Below are positions 1-12,760 of a stretch of 64,000 nt of DNA, in pieces. This DNA is from Dillenia suffruticosa. Lineage: Eukaryota > Streptophyta > Magnoliopsida > Dilleniales > Dilleniaceae. The position numbers and the translations under genes were made by a program. How positions within the stretch are numbered: position 1 is the stretch's first letter; every line of letters begins with the position of its first letter. Under the pieces are notes generated by a model. That model was not told the DNA's origin, did no database searches, and was given only the letters and a program-made list of their open reading frames with translations. Location: positions 8,070,001 to 8,134,000 of the forward strand of contig JAVTVX010000005.1 of assembly GCA_033439265.1 (NCBI GenBank), in the 5' to 3' direction.

Positions 1-686
1 TTAAATAAGAATAATTCGAAGGAAAAAAAAATCTAGATTGGCTCTGATACCAACGATGTGAACTCATTGGGTATAAAAACCCTAAAACCCACGAACAAGT
101 TAATTTAGCCCAAAAATCATTCCAACGAATTATTTGAACCGGTGGAATTAAAGATCTTAACTCTTACCCTAAATGAGGAAAAACCTAAGATATATGACCT
201 TAGACCCGTTTCTCATTAGATCAAGAATTTTGGTATAAAGATGGAATGAATGACGCCACAATCTAGATGATTCGAAATCTAGATTGATAAGTCAAAGAAC
301 TAAACAAGACTCTTATCTTGAATAAGTTCAAAGTTCTCAAAAAAACAAAACTTGTGTGAAGAATGCTCACAATTTTATTAATTTTCTCCAAAATGTTGTC
401 TTTTACACAATGTATAATGACCTATTTATAGTTTAAAGGTCAAAACTTAATTGACAATTAAAAATTTAATAACTCGCTAAATTATAAAAAATCAGGAAAC
501 TAAAATATAATTTACAAAAAATAAAAATTAGGAAATTAAATAAATCAAACTATTTTGATCAAATCTTGCTGCTATTTTTCTTTATTTTCGTCCTCCCTTG
601 GTTTTGGGTAGTTTTGGATCTTTTATTCTTCCAACTGGACTTGAGTTGACTCTCATGAATTCCTTGCAATCTTGATGATCTCATCA
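1..686 (-). mobile_element. 5' end (PBS and 5' LTR) of a Ty3/Gypsy element whose body lies beyond the left edge
   Basis: Positions 1-54 match the internal end of the complete Gypsy element at 53766-60734 (compare 59905-59963), and 55-686 match its LTRs. Read on the minus strand, the LTR starts TGATGAGATC and is followed by a primer-binding site. The first LTR base (T) is missing beside the PBS. The LTR is 632 bp against 771-774 bp in the other two copies because 140 bp have been lost between two CCAACTGG repeats. The 5 bases after the LTR (687-691, acaac) would be the target duplication; its partner is outside the window. The LTR ends inside the 5' LTR of the Sirevirus-type element, so this Gypsy inserted later. 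Confidence 0.85.
38..52 (-). promoter_or_regulatory. Primer-binding site of the left-edge Gypsy element
   Basis: The minus strand reads TGGTATCAGAGCCAA, complementary to the 3' end of initiator methionine tRNA, two bases inside the LTR. This fixes the element's orientation as minus. Confidence 0.75.
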
Positions 687-1248
687 ACAACCACTATCAA
701 CGCTCAACAGATCTATTCAATATCTCAATAAATACCGAAAAACAAAAAATAAAGAGGGTTATGAGACACAACAACACGAAATGAGACGAGAATTGAATAC
801 TCTGAAGGTTATTCACTATGCACTTGAAAATTTTCCAACCATCTTAATTGTCTCTGTTAATTCTCACACTATCAAATCTGAGGAAAACAAGTTTCAATTT
901 TTGATATTCATTTATAGATTAATTTGAGTGTCATAAACTAAGGAATGAATGTCACTACCTTAAGTCTATAAAAGCAAAATTCAGTCTGAAGTGATTGAAT
1001 TGACGTGTTCGAACAAAACACTATATGAGGTTGAATTTGAACCTGTAATCAAGTTTGTAAACTAACCATTTAGTGAAAAATTCAAGGAGAGTTTAGGAGT
1101 GGACATACACTGGATTTGATGGAACCACTATAAAAATTCTCTGTGTTCTCTTTATTTGTTTTTCACTTACTGTTATATTGTTTTAATTTTCAAAAAGTCA
1201 TAAAAAAATCCATATTCCACTACACCCCTCCTCTCTAGTTGAATAACA
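687..1248 (+). repeat. 5' LTR remainder of the Sirevirus-type element
   Basis: It aligns throughout with 14264-14829, the end of the 3' LTR (shared runs include gagggttatgagacacaaca), and ends ...AATAACA. The first 1.5 kb of this LTR should lie to the left of the Gypsy insertion, outside the window. Confidence 0.85.
966..975 (+). promoter_or_regulatory. TATA box of the Sirevirus 5' LTR
   Basis: CTATAAAAGC lies in the LTR, with the counterpart CTATAAAAAC at 14545 in the 3' LTR. A second, weaker ACTATAAAAA occurs in both LTRs about 160 bp downstream. Confidence 0.5.
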
Positions 1249-1249
1249 A

Positions 1250-1263
1250 TTGGTCTCAGAGCG
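1250..1263 (+). promoter_or_regulatory. Primer-binding site of the Sirevirus-type element
   Basis: TTGGTCTCAGAGCG directly follows the 5' LTR. It differs by one base from the usual initiator-methionine tRNA complement TTGGTATCAGAGC. Confidence 0.6.
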
Positions 1264-1850
1264 GGTGTGTTGTCAAGAGACTTAACAGTCTGACACCAAA
1301 GATCCAAATGACAATCAATAGAGACAACGTACCGGTTGAAACTTGCTCAACAAACCTACACCATTCTTCAATGGAAACAATTTCAGCTATTGGAAGCAAA
1401 GGATGCGCAACTTCATAATTGCACATGACCTAAATGCATGGGAAATTATCGAAGAATGAGTTGATTTCCCCACTGAAGAGGTAGATGGAGTACGTGTGCC
1501 GATCAAATTGAAAAATATGATTGTGGAATAGAAAAAAGCCTATCAAGCAAACTGCAACGCCATCAACCTTCTTCACCTTGCACTAAGTATTAATGAATAC
1601 AATCGACTCTCATCATACATATTAGCATAAGAAATTTGGGAAAGACTCGAAACAACCTATGAAAGCACTGATCAAGTTTGCAAGAATATGAAATTTTCAG
1701 GATGAATGATGGAGAAACTATTAGTGAGATGATTATAAGATTCAACAAAATAACAAATGAGCTCAGACTACTTGGAAAAGGAATTTCTCACGAAGATATG
1801 GTGGACAAAATTTTGAGAAGTCTACCAAAATCATGGGAGTCCAAGGTTAC

Positions 1851-3026
1851 TGTAACATCGACACTCAGTGTACTATATAATGTACTCTTTATTATCTCAT
1901 ATATGATTTATTTTCACTTTCATATAGAGAAAAGTTACTCAGAACTTTTTCCGATTTATAATGCTCTTGAAAAATTTTGGCAAGATTGCCGGGAGCTAAA
2001 AATAAAATTTTCCCTTCGTGCCATTTTAAAACTTACGCGTGCAATTTCGACCCCGATGAAATTACCCAAACTAAATTAACTTAAAAAGTTAATGAAACTT
2101 GATTTCGGGCAATTCTTAATCGTTTGCGAAAAAACGCCCGGTAGTTAATCGCCGGAGATGAAAATTTATTCTCACCAGCGAAATTTAATTCTACCTATGC
2201 AAAACTGCTAACATTTTGCTAGGAAGTCTAAATTAGGCTAAACTTATGTTTTATCAATAAACGGCAATTTCACAAAATTGTCAAAATTGCCCGAAATGAA
2301 GGGAAATTGACCTTACTATGTCAAAATGACAACCACACGTGCAAATTTGATGCCGTGAGAAATATATATGCTAAATTCACTTTAAAAGTGAAAGGTCAAA
2401 GAACAAAACTGAAATTTAAGTCATAACACAAAAATGCTCGGTACTCTAACATTTTTTGCCCGAGAAACCCTAATTTTTGACAGAATTGAAATTTATTTGA
2501 GCAAACGGTTCCGTTTCCACCCCCAAACCTATATTTTTTAAATCTATGTGTAAAATGGAGTCCTTATTGTGATTTTACGTATTTCGAGATCAAGGTCAAA
2601 TTTTGACCGATCGAGGATTTCGTTCCGTCCGAGAGAGGTTTGGGCTATCAAACGATCTCAGATTAATGCGAGACCAACTCTATTTGATTCAGTATGAAAA
2701 ACTGAACCAAATGGATAAATTTGAATTTCTCAGATTTCAGGTCGAATATTGATCCCGCCGTGCGTTACACGAAAATTGAGGATGAAATTTCCACGCAAAT
2801 CTAAGAAGGACCTTTTATGCAATTTAGAAAAAGGGGGTTGGAGACAATAAATGACCAAGGGAAGTGTGCCAATGAGGTGGAAGGTTAGGATTTGTTTGAA
2901 ATTTGAGGAATCAATGTGAGCCATTTGATTGGGATGTTGGGAGACAAACATTAATAAAGCATTTAATTAGGCTCGACTTGTGGGACTTGAGAAAGAGTGT
3001 GCTTGTGTGTAAGAGGAGTCAAAACC

Positions 3027-3069
<43 letters not shown>

Positions 3070-5981
3070 CTTGTGGAGAGAGAATAAACTCTTGTGTGAC
3101 ACAAAAATCCAATGGCTAGGAATTTATCTTGGAAAAATATGGATGGCTTGGATTAAATGGGGCAAGTGTTATAAAACAAACACTTATTCTTTCCTTCCCA
3201 AAAACCTTGAGTGTGTTCAAGCCAAAGGAAAGCAAGCTCTCTCATTTTCTCCCAAGAGCCGTGAGCTTCAAGGTGAGGAATCCAAAAATTTTTCTACAAC
3301 AACACTCAAATATTTTTATATAGATCACTTCCTCTCAAACACAACAACAACATATCCAAAAATTGGAGCAAAAGGAGAAGTTTTGCTTGGTGAAGAACAA
3401 GAGGAGCCATAAGCTTCACCATTGAAGGAAGGTAGGATTTTCTTCAAACATTTCTTTGAAATTTCTGCAAAGATGATATTCTGACCATGCTGTGAAATTT
3501 TGGTCATAACATTTTCTGCACAATGGCAAACTGAGTTAGGTTAATTTCAAGTGAAACTAGACTCACAGAGCTTTAAAATGAGATATGATTCATTGCATTC
3601 TGATGAGAATTGGATTTATTATGATTTTTCAAAATTAAGTATTCTGCACAGAAATTTTTGTTCTGTCCTGCTTTAACTCTGTTTCTATTCGTGACTTAGC
3701 CTCTATTTCAAGGTGTCTTATGGACTGAATTAGCAAATGCCCCAGTTATGTAATATGTAGATCTAGCTCGTATCTTTCCAACAAGATAAGAATTACCTTA
3801 ATCCGATTCCTGTATCAAAAGTTATAGCAATTTTCCTGAAACTCAACAGTAGGTTGTCCTGTTTTGAACCCTAAGAACAGTGTATAAAAATGACCCTCTT
3901 CCAGTCCTAGTTTGGGCAAGCTCAAACAATAAAAGTTGTAGATACTCCTCTTATCTACAACATGTTTAAAGTTCAGCCAATTCACATGAGGGAATCAAAT
4001 GTTATGCCCATTTTACTAAAGGGGTGTCGATAGAAATTCTGTTTTCCAACTGAAACCTGCCTGTTCTGATCATGATCCATTTCAATCCCATTCTAAGCAC
4101 AATTGAGAGAAACTCAGAACATGAAAGTGATAGGCCTATGTCTTGGGTATAACATGTTAAAATGTCATTACGTTTGGATAGGTATAGTGAAAGTTATAGT
4201 TTTTGAACTGAAATGGGACAGAATCTGAATTTAGAATGCAATTGAATCAAAATGAGGATTTCTTGGAATTTTGTGATATGATTTTGAGAATGTGTATAAC
4301 ATGAAAGTTGTAGGTCGTGAAGTTATCTACAACATATCAAAATTTCGACTAATGTAGACTTACATATAAAAAGTTATGCAAATTTTCGTAGGACTGTACA
4401 AAGTGGCACCAAATGGAGAACTATGAGTGAACTTGTTGGATAACTTTTGCCCAAGCCGTTAAAGGGAGCTCGATACATCGTAATTGTGGTTCATTTGGGA
4501 GTGCTATACCCTCCCTATTATAGTGAGTGGGATTTATTATATTATATGTCTGATACATAATATCATATCTTAAAATATTTTCTGATGCAAATATGATTTA
4601 ATGAATATGTGATGTGAAATTTTCAATGAATTATGAAATGATTTTGTGAATTCATGGAGTATCCCCAAACATGTTTATACGTGTTATATATGCATCCAAA
4701 CGAGTTTTAATATACGAAACCGTGCCATCGTATTTGATTTATACATGTTTTATGAAATCATCATTGTAGAAATGATTGACATTACTTGAGAAATGTGGCA
4801 TGATATGTGATTGATTTGATAATGATATTTTACATGGGCTAATAGCCCTAGCATGTGTAGGGTGATCCATACTTGCACCCGATACGCTTCTGCGGAAGGT
4901 ATCCCACATGATATTGGAAAATGGTAAATGTATTGTGATTCGACACGGTACTGGTCAGGTTGAACCCATAAGGGGGAGGGCTATGGTGCGTCATAGTTTA
5001 GCACCTGATGAGATCCGTTGCCAACGTCGGGGTAGAGAGTTTTTCTAACCTGTTGCATATAAAATCCCCAATGCGCTTGTTATTGGTCGCGGTTGACCCT
5101 TGCTAGAACTGATTTTGACGCGCTCTATTTTAGCATGATTTGATGACATAGATGCATATATGTTTGAAATGTATGTGAAAAGAATAATTTATGATAAATT
5201 GAACATTTTACATAATTTCCTACAATATGTGGTATTATTAAGAACTTTGATACTCCAATTTTCACCGACTCATTGAACACATGATATATACCCTCTCACT
5301 CATTGGGTATCTTCCTTGATACTCACCCCTCATTTCCTATTGTGTACAGAGATAGCTATAGTGGGACGCATTGAGACTTATCAGTGCACGAGACTTTTGA
5401 TTGGAGATCGAGGCTATTGATTAGGTACTCAATACGATATTTAGAAAGATTTGCCAATGAAAGTGTATATTAGTTTATTGAGATTGTAGATAGACCATTG
5501 TGTACAAAAAAGGATGACTGTATGGAAACTTTTGTACATCTTATTGAAACTCTCAATTCTATTTTATTGCATTGACGCATGAAATATATTATTGTGTACG
5601 TTTATTTTGGGAAATGTGTCATATTTAGAAGTGTCCTTTAGATTCGTTCAGTGCCTCTCTAAATCACAGGTGGGGCCACTGGCGACTGTCCATGCCTTTG
5701 ATGGTGGCATGGCAGTAGAGACTTGTGGCTAAAACTGATAATATTTTATAATAGCCTTACATTGTCCTGGTTTGTATGGTGTAGATTGTTTGGTATTATA
5801 TGAATGTGGTTGAATTGTTGTGAGGCCGTGTTGGCCTATTTATTCAAGTGGTTGGATGATTATTTGATATATAAGTTGATTTATACATGGGAGACCTCCA
5901 AAATATATGAAGATTCTGCCCGTTTTTTTCAGCACCCAGGGCAACGGGCGGCTGCTCATGATCTCGGTTCGGGGTGTGACA
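1851..5981. mobile_element. 4131-bp LTR-like insertion, probable solo LTR, with GTTAC target duplication
   Basis: The segment starts TGTAACATCG and ends GGGGTGTGACA, giving TG...CA ends. GTTAC lies immediately before it (1846-1850) and after it (5982-5986), a perfect 5-bp target duplication. No reverse transcriptase, integrase or gag is seen inside. Plant Gypsy families of the Del/Tekay type have LTRs of about this length with such termini, so a solo LTR left by recombination is the simplest reading. A large non-autonomous element with undetected short LTRs is the alternative. Orientation cannot be set. It contains a (GA)n tract at 3031-3067. Confidence 0.75.
3031..3067. repeat. (GA)n microsatellite
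   Basis: An uninterrupted run of about 18 GA units within the LTR-like insertion. The open frame across it, with alternating Arg and Glu, is a repeat artefact. Confidence 0.95.
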
Positions 5982-6899
5982 GTTACTACAATTGAGGAGT
6001 TTAAAAATCTTGAGACTCTGACAATGGATGAGCTCGTGGGATCTTTAATAACCCATGAGACAAAGTTGAACGTGAAAAAGCCTGCAAAAAAAGAAAGGCA
6101 AAGGAATAGCATTAAAGGCTAACAATGAGGAAAGCATGTCTAGCTTAGAAAAAGAAGCTGATGAAGATGATGAAACTCTTCTGGTGAGAAAATTCAGGAA
6201 CTTCATGATGAGCAAGAGGAACAAGAACAAGTCCTTCTTCAAAAATCCAAAAAAGAAGAAAGAAATTAGATGTTTTGAATGTAAAAAAGTTTGGCCATAT
6301 AAAGGCTGACTGCCCTTCTCTAAAAAAGGATGAAAAAAAGCACATAAAGGATAGAAAAGAGAAGAAAAAGAAAAAGACACTTGATGCATGGAGTGATAAA
6401 AACTCAAACTCAGGTGATGAAGAGCAAAATGAGGAATAAGCCAACGTCTGTTTTATGGCAAATGAAAAAATCTCAGACAATGAGGTAAACTCTACATCAT
6501 ATTTATCTTGTTCTGACTCTTCTGATTCTGAAAATGATTTTACCATCAAAGATTACATGAAGTATTGCTAGAAACACTAAAGGAATTAAAGAAATCAAAA
6601 ATAAAAATAATTCATTAAAGAAAGATATAACTGAAAATGTTAAAATTCTAGAAAAATCAAGAACTAAAATAGAAACACTGAGAAGAAAAGTGCTAAGCAG
6701 GAACATAAAATCGAAGTTGAAGAAAAACTGAAAAATAAACATCTAATTGAGAATAGCAAGAAGTTAACGAATGTAAATACAATTTTAAGAAAAGAATTAG
6801 ATGAATTGAAAGAAAAGAACAGAAGGCTAAATACTATACTAATGAAATTCATTTCAGGTCAAGAAAAGTTAGATGTCATGCTAGGAGTCCAAAGAGTTA

Positions 6900-9800
6900 T
6901 TTGAGAAGGCATGATTGGGATTCAACCCTAACCAACCACAGAAAAAGCTATATAGATTTTTTGTGTCAAGTTTTGAAAATACTAAACTAGAAAGATATCA
7001 CACGTATATGAAAGTTGGGCACAAATATGCAATTTGTAAATTTAAAATCATAATTTCAAACAATACTAACAAATCAAGGGTACTTAATAGACATTGTACT
7101 TACTGCAAAAAGAATGGATATTCAATTTATGACTATTGGTTTTTAAACTCCTCAAGAACAACCTTAAAATGGATAATCTAAAGATAATTTCAAAGCAAAC
7201 TCGCCGGATCCAAAAAGATATGGGTACTAAAGGTATATGTGTGATTGTTCTTCGTTGCAGGTACATTTATCAAGAGAATCTTCCGACAGTGTGGTGCATA
7301 GATAGCGATTGTTCAAAACACATGACTAGAGATGTATCGAAATTCTCTTACCTTGAAAGCAAGAAAGGAGGAAATGTTGCATTTGGAGACAATTCAAAAG
7401 GAAAAGTTTTCGGCATAGGCAACATAGGAGAGTAAGTCATTTGAATCTCAAATTCAAAATGTATTGCTTGTTTCTGGACTAAAATTTAGTTTATTGAGTG
7501 TTAGCCAACTGTGTGACAAAAGCTATTCTATATTATTTGAGGCTGATGCATGCTCCATTATTGATAAATTCTCTAAATCTATAAAATTTATTGGTCACAG
7601 AAGAGGAAATATATATGCAATTGATTAAATCATTTACAAATTTCAAATAAATCATCTTTAGTTCCTGTAAACAAGAATTCATTATGCATGAGGTACAGAA
7701 GATTAGGACACGCTAGTATGGACACAATTTCAAAATTAGTTAGAAAAGATATTATAAAAGATTTACCAAAACTGAAATTTGAAAAAGATAGATTGTGTGA
7801 TATATGTATGAAAGGAAAACAAGTCAAAACTTCTTTTAAATCAAAAAATTGTATGTCAACAGTAAATCTATTAGAATTTCTTCATATTGACTTGTTTGGA
7901 CTAATTATAACACAAAATTTAGGCGAAAAACATTATGAGTTTGTAATCATTGATGATTACTCTAAATTCACATGGATTTTGTTTCTTACCAAAAAGGAAG
8001 AAACTAGTGAGACATTCATAAAATTGTACAAGAAAATTCAAAATGAGAAAGGAATATCTATTAAGAAAATTCATAAAGGCATTCATAAAATAAGTGATCA
8101 TGGTAAGGAGTTCAAAAACAAAACTATTGATGACTTCTGCAGTCATTTTGGGATTGACCATAATTTTTTCAGCTTCTAGGACATCTCAACAAAATATGGT
8201 TATAGAAAGGAAAAATAGAACCCTCCAAAAAATTGTTAGGACAATACTTTATGAAAATAACATACCTAAGTTCGTTTGGGTAGAACTTGTGGACACTGCA
8301 TGCTATATTTTGAATAGAGTACAAGTAAAACCAATCCTAAAGAAAATTTCTTATGAAATCTATAAAGGAAGGAAACCAAATATAGGATACCTTAAAGTGT
8401 TTAGATGCAAATGTTTTGTCTTAAATAAGGGAAAAGAAACACTAAGTAAATTTGATATCAAAAGTGATGAAAAAATTTTCTTAAACCATTTCTTAGTAAG
8501 CAAAGCTTATAAAATCTATAATAAAAGAATCAAGATAATGAAGGAGTCAATATACGTAGAGTTTGATGAAGAAAATGATTCCAATCAAAGAACGATGGAT
8601 GATGCGAAGTATCTGAAAGGCTAAATGAAATAAGTTTGTCTAATAAAATAAATAATTAGAAAGAAGAGTCAAATGATCTCATGGTGTAGGAGGAAAGTAA
8701 TGAAACACAACAGGAGCAAGAGATCAAATATCTTCAGATTAGGAAAGATGTAAATCCAAAGAATATAATTGGGAGCATTAATTCAGGAGTTAGAACCAGA
8801 TCTGCACTCCAAAACCAATGTGAGTATGTAGATTTTATTTCTCAAAATGAACCAAAAAATGTAAATGAAACTTTAGGAGATGAACATTGGATAATGTCAA
8901 TACAAGATGAGTTAAATCAATTTGAGAGAAACAAGGTATGGAATCTATTTCCTAGACCTACGGATCAATCAATGATTGGAATCACATGGGTTTTCAGAAA
9001 CAAACTTGATGAATTTGGCACAATCACAAGAAACAAAACAAGATTAGTGGCCAAAGGTAATAGTCAAGAGAAGGAAATTGATTACGATGAAATTTATACG
9101 CCGGTAGCAAGATTAGAAACCATAAGAATGCTGCTTGCCTTATCTTGTTTTATGAATTTTAAGTTTTACCAAATTGATATAAAAAATGTTTTTCTAAATG
9201 GTTATTTGAATGAGACAGTATATGTTGAACAACCTCCTGGATTTGAAGATCCTAAGTGTTCTGAATATGTTTACAAATTAACCAAAATTTTGTATGGTTT
9301 GAAACAATCTCCTAAAGCTTGGTATGAAAGATTAAGCAAGTTTTTGATAGAAAATGACTTTGACCGAGAAAAGATAGACACCACCTTATTTATCAAAAAA
9401 GAAAATGATAATTTCTTGATCATACAAATATATGTAGATGATATAATTTCTAGAGGAACTAACACAAGAATGTGTAAAGAATTTGTAGCCAAAATGTAAG
9501 GAAAATTTGAAATGAGTATGATAGAAGAGTTAAATTACTTTCTTGGACTGCAAATTAAACAATCAGAAAATGGAATCTTTATAAAGTAATCAAAATATAC
9601 AAATGATTTAATTAAAATATTTGGGTTCAATGACTGCAAAGGAAATGCAACACCATTGAGCATAAACATTAAATTAGACAAAAATGAAAATGGTAAATCA
9701 ATTTGTCAAAAACTTTATGAAAATATGATTGAGTTTTTACTCTACCTTACTGCTTCAAGATCTGACATATAATTCAGTGTATGTCTTTGGGTTAGATTTC

Positions 9801-10340
9801 ATTCATATTCTAAACAATCCTACTTGGTTGTAGTCAAGAGAATCTTCAGATACTTAAAGGAAACAACTCACTTAAGATTTTGGTATGACTGAAACTCAAG
9901 TTTTCAATTGTATGGCTTTTGTGATGCTGACTTTGCTGGATACAAAGTAAATAGAAAAAGCACAAGTGGCACTTGTCAATTTTTTGGAAGTATGTTGGTA
10001 TCATGGTCTTCCAAAAAGTAAAGTAGTTTGGCTTTATCAACGACAAAAGCTGAATATGTTTCAACAGGATAATGAACAGCACGGATTCTTTGAATCAAAT
10101 ATCAAATGAAAGATTATGGATTAAATTTTGATTACATTCCAATCAAATGTGATAACACAAATGCAATAAATTTCATAAAAACCAAGTGCATCACTCACAA
10201 ACCAAACATATAGAAGTAAGGCATCATTTTATTCGAGATCACGTTCTGAAGAATGACATTGTTCTTGAGTACATTGACACTCAAAAACAAATTGCTGATT
10301 TTCTCACCAAACCCTTAGATAAAGTAGATTTTGTGAATTA
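6900..10340 (+). pseudogene. Sirevirus pol: protease, integrase, RT, RNase H (degenerate)
   Basis: Protease near 7288-7430 reads WCIDSDCSKHM; the catalytic D-S/T-G has become D-S-D. Integrase follows at about 7688-8620, with the zinc-binding region (RLGHAS...CDICMKGK) and core (DLFGL, DDYSKFTW, SDHGKEF, ERKNRTLQ). RT begins at about 8894 (VFRNKLDEFG, ARLETIRMLLAL, QIDIKNVFLNG, GLKQSPKAWY), with YVDD at 9431-9442. RNase H runs from about 9900 (CDADFAG, STSGTCQF) to 10340. Integrase before RT identifies Ty1/Copia. At least eight stops and several frameshifts are spread over the region, so it is not translatable. Confidence 0.9.
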
Positions 10341-10849
10341 AGAAGTGATTTGAGAATAATAGAAATGAAGAAATAGAGAAGACGAAACGAAAAACAGAGA
10401 ATTACTTTTCTGAGCAATAGTCTTCAGCTTAACCTATTTATCAAAATATGTCGATAAATTTGAAAGTGTACAAAGGCATGTCGACCTGATGAAATGTTAG
10501 AATTATGAATTGTGTCTACCTGACCACGAATCCATACTCAGAACTAAATTCAGGAGATGACATATCGACCTGTCTTTAACGATATCATCTTGAGTAGCAA
10601 TAAGAAGGTAGGTCGATGCCTTTCTTAGTATGTCAACCCGATAACTCTAAACTACAAAATAGGTTGTTGTGTATTTAAGGAAGTTGACCTGAGTATCATC
10701 TAATAGAAACCCATCGGAACCCTCGAAACGACCTACCAAACCGACGGAAAAGGGCACTTCCTCTTCTGCGCAATCCACAAAACCAACAGCCCCTCTACCG
10801 CAACCATTCCCTTAGTTCAGCACCTATGAGTTTTAGACGATTAAATAGA

Positions 10850-11931
10850 GTGAATTATACTATATGGTGTTTTCAAAAAGAAAGGTAAATCTCGGTCGAT
10901 TAATCGATTAGGAGTTCTTGAAAAGAATTGGTTTCAAGTATGAAGAATATCTAATAGAGGTATACCCTACTTCTCTTTTGAATCTTAACAAGTATATCCA
11001 TGAGAAAGAGGTCAAATTATTTTACAATAACCTAGTAGTCATCTGTAAAGAACCCATGAATGAGATGTAAATCACTATGGATGATCATTATGTATCTTGT
11101 GCATTCAAAACCTTTGTGATTGGAAAGAAATTCAAAGTGACACTTAGGAAAATATGTGAGAACAATAGAATTTTCTAAATCTCTTATGAAAAATGTGAAC
11201 CATACATGAAATCGAACTATCTAGACAATGCTAGGATTGTGTGTGATGATCAGAACCTAACGGTGGTGAACACTAGTGCTACTAAACTTGGCTTTCATGA
11301 AAGAATTTTGCATTTGATAGTCAGTCATGTGTTGAGACCTAGAGGAGGCAACTATACTATAATTTCAAATGAAGACTTACGGTTAATAGCTTGTATTATT
11401 AGTAAAAAGAATCTCGACTTCCATTATATAGTTTCTCATTTTATGATCTCCGCATATAGATCCGAGAGCTCTCTCCTACCCTATGCTAGTATGATAACTG
11501 ATATATTATCTAAGAATAGAGTGGAATTAGAAAATGATCCAATTGTTGAATTGAGTGATAAGAATTCAATCAATGCATCCTCAACGCTAAGGGCAAGATA
11601 GATGAGCAATGATGAGGGAGAATGGGTAAGAAAAAAAGGAGGAATAGGGAAGAGATAGGTTGAGGAGTCTGAGGCTGAGCCTGATGAAAAAACTGAAAAT
11701 GTTCCAAGAAAGGAAAGGAGGACTAAGGAAGGTGAATTATTGAGCATCTAACTAATCACTTTTCAAATGATTTGGGAAAAACTGTAGAATATTGAGAGAT
11801 AACAAACCATGATTGGTCAAATATGTTATTTTAATAGAATGGATCTTTCCAACATACAAGAAAAATTGGATGCTTTACTGAAAGAAAAGGGTAAACCAAA
11901 GAAGGATCCAAAACCATCAAAATCAGTCTAG
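10850..11931 (+). pseudogene. Envelope-like / putative plant transposon protein ORF after Sirevirus pol
   Basis: Between RNase H and the 3' LTR one frame reads as a helical protein with segments such as EVKLFYNNL, AFKTFVIGKKFKV and LLPYASMITDIL. The longest open piece is 11206-11601 (131 residues). This matches the plan of the putative plant transposon protein / Sirevirus envelope-like region, with an acidic, lysine-rich tail ending at the stop at 11929-11931. Stops within the N-terminal part and at 11599 break it. The function of this extra ORF in the lineage is not established. The family assignment is by eye. Confidence 0.55.
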
Positions 11932-12745
11932 TCTAGGAGTCTATTTCTTACTTTGTTTTTACACCCTCTAAACTCTGATATTTGTTTTGTTCAATGCATT
12001 TTCTAGTTCTTTATCTTTTGCAAATGGACTAGAGTATGGACCTTCTATGATGAATGTACGTACTGATAAGTATGGCTAGTGAATTGAATGACTGTTCTTG
12101 TTGCTGAAATTTGCATGCTGAATATGGTTACGCTACTAAAGGGTTTTGTTACTGAACCTAAAATGTATGTCTTGTGACTTGATGTGTATGCTAACTTTGA
12201 GGTGCATGAGTACTATAATATGGACATAATCCTGTTTTGTTGATGACAAAAAGGGGGTGAAGTATGTAAAGTGTGTATTGTGTTCTGACATGTATATATG
12301 TTGAAATGAGGTGTATATGTATGTGTTGTCTGCTATTTGCTGAATAGGAACATGTATGTGTGCTGCAATGACATAGGTGTGTGTCTGGTAGTATGACAAG
12401 TATACTATGTCCAAGATATACATCCATTGTTGTTTGAAAAGTATGACATGTACACTAAAATACTGAAAGTTTGTGTATGTGCTGAAACATATGAAGGAAG
12501 TGTGCATACGAGTGTGTTGTGTGCTTGATAGATACGTGTGCAGCACATGTATGCTAAACTAAGTCATCCAAGTATGAATATAGCATGTATTGATGCATAT
12601 GTAGTGCTATTACACAAGTATATGTGAATGTACTGAATGTCTGAAGTTTTGTAGAAATTGTATATTAAATGTGAAACATATATCAAAAATTGGAGTTTCA
12701 ATTGACTAAATATTATAGATTAAACACTAAAAGTTTTGTCATCAT
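11932..12745 (+). other. Non-coding spacer between the extra ORF and the polypurine tract
   Basis: There is no coding signal. The segment is rich in TGTGTATGTG-like runs. It contains an internal polypurine-like tract at 12245-12262 (gacaaaaagggggtgaag), resembling the one next to the LTR. Sireviruses are known to carry several such tracts upstream of the 3' LTR. Confidence 0.6.
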
Positions 12746-12760
12746 AAAAAAGGGGGAGAA
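12746..12760 (+). promoter_or_regulatory. Polypurine tract adjacent to the Sirevirus 3' LTR
   Basis: AAAAAAGGGGGAGAA is followed directly by TGTTGACC, the 3' LTR start. It primes plus-strand DNA synthesis in LTR elements and fixes the LTR boundary. Confidence 0.85.

Larger units (their letters stand above)
1308..6560 (+). pseudogene. Sirevirus gag, frameshifted and split by a 4.1-kb insertion
   Basis: Two blocks read as plant Copia gag (UBN2 type). Block 1308-1850 contains FNGNNFSYWKQRM and, in another frame, the helical segment ending at KSWESKV. Block 5982-6560 resumes with TMDELVGSLITHE, then a lysine-rich stretch, a zinc knuckle near 6270-6310 and a Ser/Asp-rich tail. The knuckle is broken by a frameshift between its second cysteine and its histidine. 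Several in-frame stops lie in the first block. The blocks join exactly when 1851-5981 and one GTTAC copy are removed, which shows that the insertion caused the split. The reading frame continues into a charged coiled-coil-like stretch (about 6560-6900), as is common in Sirevirus gag. Confidence 0.8.

Noticed and set aside
2903-3412. Open frame with a long Arg-Glu alternation, plus strand
   Set aside because: It is produced by the (GA)n microsatellite and lies in a non-coding LTR-like insertion.
5840-6852. Several Phe/Ser/Leu-rich minus-strand open frames
   Set aside because: They are the antisense of lysine-rich Sirevirus gag and show no independent coding signal.
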